A stretch of 24,015 bases of DNA, taken from NCBI GenBank assembly GCA_037178675.1, contig JAYMGJ010000046.1, forward strand, positions 1 to 24,015, written 5' to 3'. Positions within the stretch are counted from its first letter, which is position 1, and each line of letters opens with the position of its first letter. The position numbers and the translations under genes are program-made. This document shows positions 17,701-24,015 of this stretch, piece after piece. The DNA comes from Scleroderma bovista (taxonomy: Eukaryota > Basidiomycota > Agaricomycetes > Boletales > Sclerodermataceae). A model generated the notes under the pieces. The model was not told the DNA's origin and did not search any database. It worked only from the letters and a program-made list of their open reading frames with translations.

Positions 17701-19454
17701 GGTTGGAAGTAGAGGTTCTCTAAGCCTCAACCATTTGAAAGTAGTAGTACTGCTCAACTATGTTAGAGATGTAATTCTCAGTGACAATGAGGGAAACTGA
17801 TACTATGGTCCCTAATTGCAAGGTGTGTGAACACTGAATTGAAGCCGATAGGATGCAAGCAGATCGAGAAGAAATTGGTTACATTGTATTCGTTGAAGTT
17901 ATGGGCGTATCGTGGACATGTGCACGACCAGAGTCATCATGACGAAATTAGCTTCCACACGGCCACCTGGTAATTGGACGGTGTTCATATTGACGAGGTA
18001 CACAATGCCGGAGTCCAGCGACACAGTCTAAGCCGCTGAGGTAGGCTGGCGCCAAGAGCCCACGTCGATCCCTGGCAATAGCAAAATTATAAGTAATACT
18101 GCACACAACACCGCGCTAATCAGTGTATACTTAGTTGATATCCATGGCTACACAGGCTAGACGGTCGCCAATCACCCTCTGCTTGCTCGATTGAATTGTA
18201 AACATGAACCTGACATCAGTACATGCTCGGGATACATGTCGTAATGTCGCCAAATCTTTGAAGTGACATAGGAGTCGCTAGTGGCAGTTTGTGGAAACAA
18301 TTGTAATGCACCAGTATTTCGAACCGCCTCATCACAGATATTTCGGCTGGTGATGTGGACGCACTATGGGACAATGAACGCACCGAGTGGACAAGGCAGA
18401 GCATCAAGATGTCTGCCAAGATAAACCATCTACTTGGGTTGACAGGCGTGTGTATATGCGATGATGAATGAACGGAAGGTCAGCACTTGTGATCTCGTGT
18501 TCTTCAACACGCCCAGCCCTCTCACACTTGAACCTGAGAACATATTCTGTGGCCAGTTGAGTGCTTGTAAAGGGATCTCTATTGAATCGCAGTTCTTCGG
18601 CAGATAAATTCCACGGATAATTCCTCCGCTGGACTCACCAGAAGTACTAGATGAAAAGTTGATTTTGCCGACGATTTAGTGGCCAAGGACGCCCCCGTAG
18701 TCGAAAGCGACCTGTTAAGAACAATTTCCCTACAAGGAAAATCCAAGCTACCAGCGGGAAAAGGGGAGGAGTGTCAGGTGCTCGGGACGGGCTCGGTGAT
18801 CGGGCTTAGTTCATCCGGGATACACGCTGGATGATAAAACAAAACCACGATATGACGAAAACAAGTGTGAGGCCGCAATTCCCTCCATATGTATCATGTT
18901 CATCACTTCGACGACACACGTTGATAAAAGTCACATCCGCCCTCGCGTTCATTGTCAGAAATGCCTAGAACTATCAGGATAGAGCGACGTACAATCGTGC
19001 CCGGCCATGTCGTAACGTATAGGAATCGTATCGGAGTTTGAAGCATTAGGCCATCTCGTTAGTGATTTTGCCAAGACCCAATGCCACATTCCGAGAAAAC
19101 GGGCTGTTGCATCCAAGTTGCAGTCGGTGACTGTGAGTTGCAATTTATGTATGTCAGCCTTCTGGCCAAACCTGTGAAGACCTCATATCCATTGTAGGCA
19201 CAAAGTTCAACTACGCTTATGAATAGCTCCAGTGCCAATCTGCGTGCAGCAGGTTGATGGTCCATCATGTACAGTCAAGGGACCAGGACATTGCAGTCAG
19301 GCACTAGCGATGGCCTGGAGCTTCCAGCGTAACTATCTCGTTGGACTGTACGAGCGCCAACGTTCTTTGCGAATTAACGTCCATCACCGTCTATCGTTGC
19401 CACTGTATCCATTCCTCTAATCCTGGTTCAAGACCACACCAAGGATATTTCAGC
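17701..19454. other. Minus-strand block and spacer, unit B
   Basis: Counterpart of 14490-16301. It holds the hydrophobic minus-strand words LLIILLLPGID (near 18070-18110) and ADILMLCLVHS (near 18390-18418), with a stop between conserved pieces. The spacer from 18760 repeats GGGGAGGAGTGTCAGG. No complete gene can be supported. Confidence 0.35.
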
Positions 19455-20140
19455 ATGTCGAAATCCGATAACCAGACTCTCATCCTTGAAGCTCCTCGTG
19501 CAACCCAATCGCACCTACACGTGGGCATGACAGCCTTTTTTCCAGCGTATCTTCCGTACTAATGCACTGATTGTCCACTGGTCGTTTTCCACCCCGCCAT
19601 TCGCTGCAAATGTCGATGAAACATGGGTAGGGAAGGTACGATGCTGAGCTACAAGGCGACTGGCCGCAACGCTGGCAATCCGTTCGCACCTCTGCCACGC
19701 CAGCGCCACCCTATTCCATCCTTCCTCCCTCAGTTCCGACTATTGCACTCGCCACCATCCCAGAGAATATCCAAAAGGAGAACTTCGCGCCAGCGGAGTT
19801 GGGTGGTGTGTCTACCCCTGTGGCAAAGCGGCCATTTTGGCGCACACCCAAGGGAATCATCATTCTTGCCGTTGTCGCCATCGTAATCATCGTTGCTGCG
19901 GTGGTTGGGGGGGTCGTCGGGGCCAACAGTAATAAAAAGCTGAGCAATACCAGTGTATACTATTCGTCCCCAACCGCATTCAGTACCGCTAGTACTCCCG
20001 TGGCCACACCCGATACGACGAATATCATTACGTCCAAAATTTCCTTTACTACGACCAATTGGGCCTCGATTCAGACGTCTGGTACTGGTTCAGGGGGCGG
20101 TTCTGAAATTTCTTTGGGTGGGCCCAAAGGGTTCACCTAA
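19455..20140 (+). CDS. Small single-pass membrane protein, copy B
   Basis: Two exons, 19455-19520 and 19631-20140, with a 110-bp intron, phase 0; 191 residues ending in GPKGFT and TAA. The N-terminal exon reads MSKSDNQTLILEAPRATQS, one residue different from copy A in that stretch. The hydrophobic segment GIIILAVVAIVIIVAAVVGG follows KRPFWRTPK. The C-terminal part differs from copy A by several short insertions and stays Ser/Thr/Gly rich. No stop or shift was found, so this is the most complete copy in the window. The role is unknown; a surface or cell-wall-facing protein is a reasonable guess from the layout only. Confidence 0.72.
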
Positions 20141-20589
20141 TAAGGAATCCAGGATGACCTGCTTTTTGGCAGTGAAGATTGTGTAACATCTACCTTGCTA
20201 TGTATAACATTTTGGAAGTTTCAAGATAGGCAAATTTGTACCAGAATACCGACAGTAATGGTCGAGTGAAACGTGAAGGCTTTCTATCCCATTGAATATG
20301 ATTCACTAGCAGTGCAACTTTATGCCTTAATATTACTCCCCGTGTGGTATCTGCGGCAAGGTGGGAAGCCAGACCAGCCTGCCTACAATTAAATTCACTA
20401 AACTCTCGTGCGGTAAACAGCCACTACGATTCGGAGACTGCGGCCCTTGGAAGTGCTAGGTAGATTTCTATATTTTATGAAATTCACTCACTGACACACC
20501 AGTGATCCAGACCTTTTGCGGTGCCATTCAAAGCTGGCTACACGAGAGTCGAGGGTTGCTGTAAACTGAACAGGTGCGTAGTACAAGAT
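20141..20589. other. Intergenic part of the array, units B to C
   Basis: No gene recognised. Matches 16974-17449. GCCATTCAAAGCTGG at 20523-20537 is a second empty counterpart of the Harbinger insertion site. Confidence 0.5.
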
Positions 20590-20880
20590 GATCCTCACTG
20601 TTGTGGTTGGATAGATGTGTTGAAACCCATATGCATGGTACAAGAAAGCAGACATATGCTACGCGTATCTCGATGTACTGGACAGGAAGGATGATCTAGC
20701 AGGTGATCCTTCGGAAGTCCGCAGGAGCGAGTGGCCGCGTTCACGCGTGGGTGGACACTGCAAGAACTCCTTGCACCCGAGTCTTTTCCTTTGCTGCAGA
20801 TTGGCAGACGATCGGGAGTAAATCCAGCCTTACAGACCATTGCCAATTATATGGCACAACCTGTTTGTTTGAGATGGTTG
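20590..20880 (+). pseudogene. HET-domain remnant, unit C
   Basis: Reads like unit B from 20632 (WYKKADICYAYLDVL) but has five extra bases, CCGCG, between GAGTGG and TTCACGCG, which shift the frame inside the FTRGWTLQELLAP motif. Downstream WQTIGSKSSLTD (near 20805-20840) is better kept than in unit B and matches the conserved motif after the hallmark. The different lesions in A, B and C show that each copy decayed on its own after duplication. Confidence 0.78.
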
Positions 20881-22260
20881 GAAGTCGAAGTTCTCTAAGC
20901 CTCAACCATTTGAAAGCAGTAGTACTGCTCAACTATGTTAGAGAGGTAATCTCAGTGATAATGTGGGAAACATGATACTATGAATCCCTTAATTGCAAGG
21001 TGTGAACACTGAATTGAAGCCGATAGGGTGCATCGCGGGTTGAGAAGAAATTGGTTACGTTGTATTCATTGAACTTATGGGCGCACCGTGGAAATGCGCA
21101 CGACCAGAGTCACCATGGCGAAATAAGTTTCCACGCGGCCAATTGCCAAGCCGGTGTTCATATTGATGCGATACACAAGCGGTACACAATGCCGGAGTCC
21201 AGCGACACAGTCTGAACCACTGAGGTAGACTGGCCTCGAGAGTCCACATCGATCCCTGGCAATAGAAAAATGATGAGTAATGCTGCACACAGCACCGCGC
21301 TAATCAGTGTATACTTAGTTGATATACATGGCTACACAGGCTAGACGGTCGCCAATCACCGTCTGCTTGCTCGATTGAGTTATAAACACGAACCCGACAT
21401 CAGTTCATGCTCGGGACACATGTCGTAATGTCGTCAAATCCTTTCTGAAGTGACATATTCGTCAGTGGCAGTCGGTGGAAACAACTGTACCGCGTCAGTA
21501 TGTCCTCGCTGTGTCGAACCGCCTCCCCACAGATCTTTCTGCCATGGTGATGGGACGATTTGTGATGTAGACGCATTATCGGGCAATGATCGCATCGAGT
21601 GGATAAGGCAGAGCATCAAGATATCTGCCAAGATCAACATTCTACTTCGTTGACAGGCGTGTGACGATGGATGAACAACGCAAGGTCAGCATTTGCAACC
21701 TCGTGTTCTTCAACACGCCAGCCCTCTCACCCTCAAACCTGAGAACGTATTCTGTGGCCAGCTGTGCGCTTGTAAAGAATTCCTCGGCAGATTAATTCCA
21801 CGGGTAATTCCTCCGGTGCAACATCTATGGACTCACCAGAAGTACTAAATGAACGGTTGGTTCTGTTGACAATTTGTGGCCAAGGACGCCCCCGTAGTCG
21901 GAAGTGGCCTGTTAAGAACAATTTCTCTACGAGAGAAAATCCAAGCTACCAGCGGGGGGAAGGGAGGAGTATCAGGTACTCGGGAGTTCATCCGGGTCCA
22001 CAGACGATCTACATTTATGTATGTGGGATGATAAAACCCCAACCCCGTGATACATTACATGTTGTGCTCACGGAAATTGGCAAGGCCTCCATATGACGAA
22101 AACATGTTGTGAGGTGGCAGAAATGTCGCAATTCCTTTTATATGTATCATGACCATTACTTCAACGGCGTACATTGATAAAATTCACATCCGCCCTTACG
22201 TTCATTGTCAGTAATGTCTAGAACTATCAGGATGGAGCGACGTACAGTCGTGTCCGAAGC
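20881..22260. other. Minus-strand block and spacer, unit C
   Basis: Counterpart of the blocks in A and B, with LLIIFLLPGID near 21240-21280 and ILADILMLCLIHS near 21600-21640 on the minus strand. The spacer GGGAGGAGTATCAGGTACTCGGGA is at 21961-21984. No complete gene can be supported. Confidence 0.35.
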
Positions 22261-23486
22261 AACCAAGTAGCCGGCTGAACTGGGATTTTGCAAAGTGTAC
22301 GAAGGCAGACCATGGAAGTGACGACCTTGACGCTGAAATTTGAAGGGGGCTTGCCCGATACCATGAATGACTCCGGGCTGGGCTTCTTGGGTTTCAAAGG
22401 ACTTAGTCTCTGTGTACAGGCCAGTGGTAAGCCACGAAGGCCTAGGTATGCCGAAATGAAAGTAACGCTGCAGACAGCACTGGACTAGTGCAGAGTGTAT
22501 CCATAGCTACGAAGGTTGGACGATCCCCCTCTGGGTACTCGGCTGAGTTGCAAACGCGAACCCGGTGCCGCGCCCATACTACGTAGGCACTGTTTCAACT
22601 GCTTTATCACAGATAAATTGGCTGTGATGGGATGGCACGCACCATGAGGTATACAATGACCGTGCCAAGTGGACGAGGCAGAGCATCAAGACGCCTGTCA
22701 AGATAAACCTTCTAGCTTCGTTGAGAGGCGTGGTCTATGCGACGGTGGATGAACATGAAACAGACATAAAGTAAGCATTGAACGGAAGATCCAAGGTACG
22801 CACAAGTGTACTGGAATGTCAGCAGTAATGCGAGTGAAACACGAGCACCTTCTATCTTACCTGTCGATAGAAAAGGGGGTAGACTGAATAGGGCCTAGTA
22901 GCTGTGCGTGCCAAGAGAATGATTTGACTGCGTACAGCAAACCAACAAAGAAATTAAGATAGCCGGGGCGAGTTCTTCACAACGGTGTGCATTGACAGAT
23001 CGGCGGCTCATTGATGAGTATCTGCAGTGTTCTGTGATACATAAGTAGTTAGCCATGCCATGAATGCTTCAAAAGTAACATAAATGTGCGCGTCCGCGAA
23101 GTGGATGTGGTATGGTGACTAGTTTGATCCCCTTTGCACCCCGAGAAGCCCGCTCAAAGAGGCTGTTGCGTCCACCCATCATGTCGACCGTAGTAGGCTA
23201 CGATCCATGTCATAATCAGTGCCAAAAGGCCCCTGTGCATATCCCGTTGCAAGTTGGGGAAAAGTTCAACAGTGGTGGTGCCAGCTGGTGGTCGGTCGTG
23301 AACGTTGGACAGTCGAGGAACAGTCAGTACAAACTTCAACTTGGCGATGCTGGGCTGTCCAACGTGACTGATCCCGACAGCACCAGCGCCTATTTTCTAT
23401 GCTAACCAACTTCCACCACCGTCCACCACTACCATTCTCTTCACTGCTCTAATCGTGGTCCAAGACCACATCAGATATACCTCAGC
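22261..23486. other. Extra segment of unit C with a diverged partial repeat
   Basis: This part makes unit C longer. About 22600-22770 is a diverged second copy of the array's minus-strand block (GGCAGAGCATCAAGA...CTGTCAAGATAAACC and GATGGATGAAC-like words in the same order as 21605-21675). At 22270-22480 both strands are open for about 65 codons without a known motif. A 97-codon ORF at 23112-23405 has no recognised domain. I call no gene here. Confidence 0.4.
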
Positions 23487-24015
23487 ATGTCAAGATCCAA
23501 GACACCTAACCCAAATCAAAACGGTAGTTATGACCAGAATCTTCTCGGGGATGCTCCTCAGGCAACTCGAGCGCAACTACAGGTGGGCATGCACAGCCTT
23601 GTTTTCCAGAGAACTTCCATACTAACGGAATGATTGTCGTTTTCCGCCCCGCCATGCGTTGCGACCTCTATCGATGTCGATGAAAAATGAGTAGGGAGGC
23701 TACGACGTTGATCTACTAGACGACCAACCACAGCGCTCGCAATCCGTTCGCAGCCCTGCCACGCCAGGGGTCCCATCTTCCGGTGTTCCTCCCCCAATCC
23801 CGACTGTCACACCCGCTATACCAGAGAACATCTCAAAGGAGAAGTTTGCGTCAGCGGAGTCAGGTGGTGTGTATACCCCCGCCGCAAAGAGGCCGTTTTG
23901 GCGCACACCCAAGGGAATCATCATTCTTGTCGTTGTCGCCATCGTAATTATCATCGCTGCTGTGGTTGGAGGCGTCGTCGGAGCCAACAATAATAAAAAG
24001 CCGAACGACAATTTA
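23487..24015 (+). CDS. Small single-pass membrane protein, copy C (runs off right edge)
   Basis: Exons 23487-23582 and 23695 to beyond the window, with a 112-bp intron, phase 0; 139 residues are visible. Exon 1 is ten codons longer than in A and B (MSRSKTPNPNQNGSYDQN...) yet ends in the same way, ATRAQLQ before GTGGGC. Exon 2 starts GGYDVDLLDDQPQRSQSV and has the same KRPFWRTPKGIIILVVVAIVI segment. Many differences from A and B are silent or conservative, and the frame is intact, which hints that the protein is under selection in this copy. Function unknown. Confidence 0.7.

Larger units (their letters stand above)
14171..24015 (+). repeat. Tandem array of ~3.1-4 kb units A, B, C
   Basis: The word GCTGGCTMCACRAGAGTCGA marks unit starts at 14172 (A), 17391 (B) and 20533 (C), with periods of 3219 and 3142 bp; the membrane-gene ATGs lie at 16302, 19455 and 23487, so unit C is about 0.9 kb longer. 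Each unit reads: HET-domain remnant, conserved minus-strand block, a spacer with GGGGAGGAGTRTCAGGTRCTCGGGA, then the membrane-protein gene. A and B are close relatives; C is more diverged. This is segmental tandem duplication, followed by decay of some parts and retention of the membrane gene frame. Confidence 0.85.

Noticed and set aside
23112..23405. 97-codon ORF in unit C
   Set aside because: No domain or counterpart in units A and B; too little support for a gene call.

Overview
The window looks like a repeat-rich accessory region of a filamentous basidiomycete genome, probably Agaricomycetes. This rests on introns of about 50-57 bp with GT...AG ends, Ty3/gypsy, Ty1/copia and PIF/Harbinger elements of fungal type, and HET-domain (heterokaryon incompatibility) remnants. 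No rRNA, tRNA, CRISPR array or ordinary housekeeping gene was found. I did not find a new defence or metabolic system. The most notable thing is a structural one: a DNA transposon cut in two by an inversion whose breakpoints can be read in the sequence.

Layout. (1) 1-1444: the 5' end of a Ty3/gypsy retrotransposon on the minus strand (intact partial gag, 690-bp LTR), leaving the window on the left. (2) 1445-about 4634: the 3' part of a Ty1/copia retrotransposon on the plus strand (linker, reverse transcriptase, RNase H, PPT, 3' LTR). It is interrupted at 1802-2482 by a solo LTR of the same gypsy family, in the opposite orientation and flanked by a perfect 5-bp duplication. (3) 4637-12614: two copies of a 2.3-kb LTR-like repeat in inverted orientation (4715-7039 and 10269-12610). 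They surround a 3.2-kb core with most of a Harbinger transposase gene (minus strand, itself hit by another solo LTR at 8104-8727), one transposon end (9099-9175) and a short piece of the neighbouring tandem array. (4) 12611-14167: the rest of the Harbinger element, with its intact Myb/SANT-like gene and the other transposon end. (5) 14171-24015: a tandem array with units of about 3.1-4 kb. Each has a decayed HET-domain fragment, a conserved but unidentified minus-strand block, and a two-exon gene for a small single-pass membrane protein. The third copy of that gene runs off the right edge.

How the parts fit. The two Harbinger ends (77 bp, identical) lie in direct rather than inverted orientation, and the short duplications around the 2.3-kb repeats are swapped between copies. 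Flipping 7040-10268 on paper makes everything agree: the TIRs become inverted, both element flanks read TAA, the array flanks rejoin at a site still seen empty in units B and C, the duplications pair up, and the transposase and Myb genes become convergent, as is common in PIF/Harbinger elements. The simplest history is: Harbinger inserted into an array unit; the 2.3-kb repeat inserted into the last codons of the transposase gene and also into a nearby minisatellite; recombination between the inverted copies then flipped the core. The solo LTR and a nonsense codon in the transposase also occurred, at times that cannot be ordered. All calls are from reading the sequence; no database search was possible.
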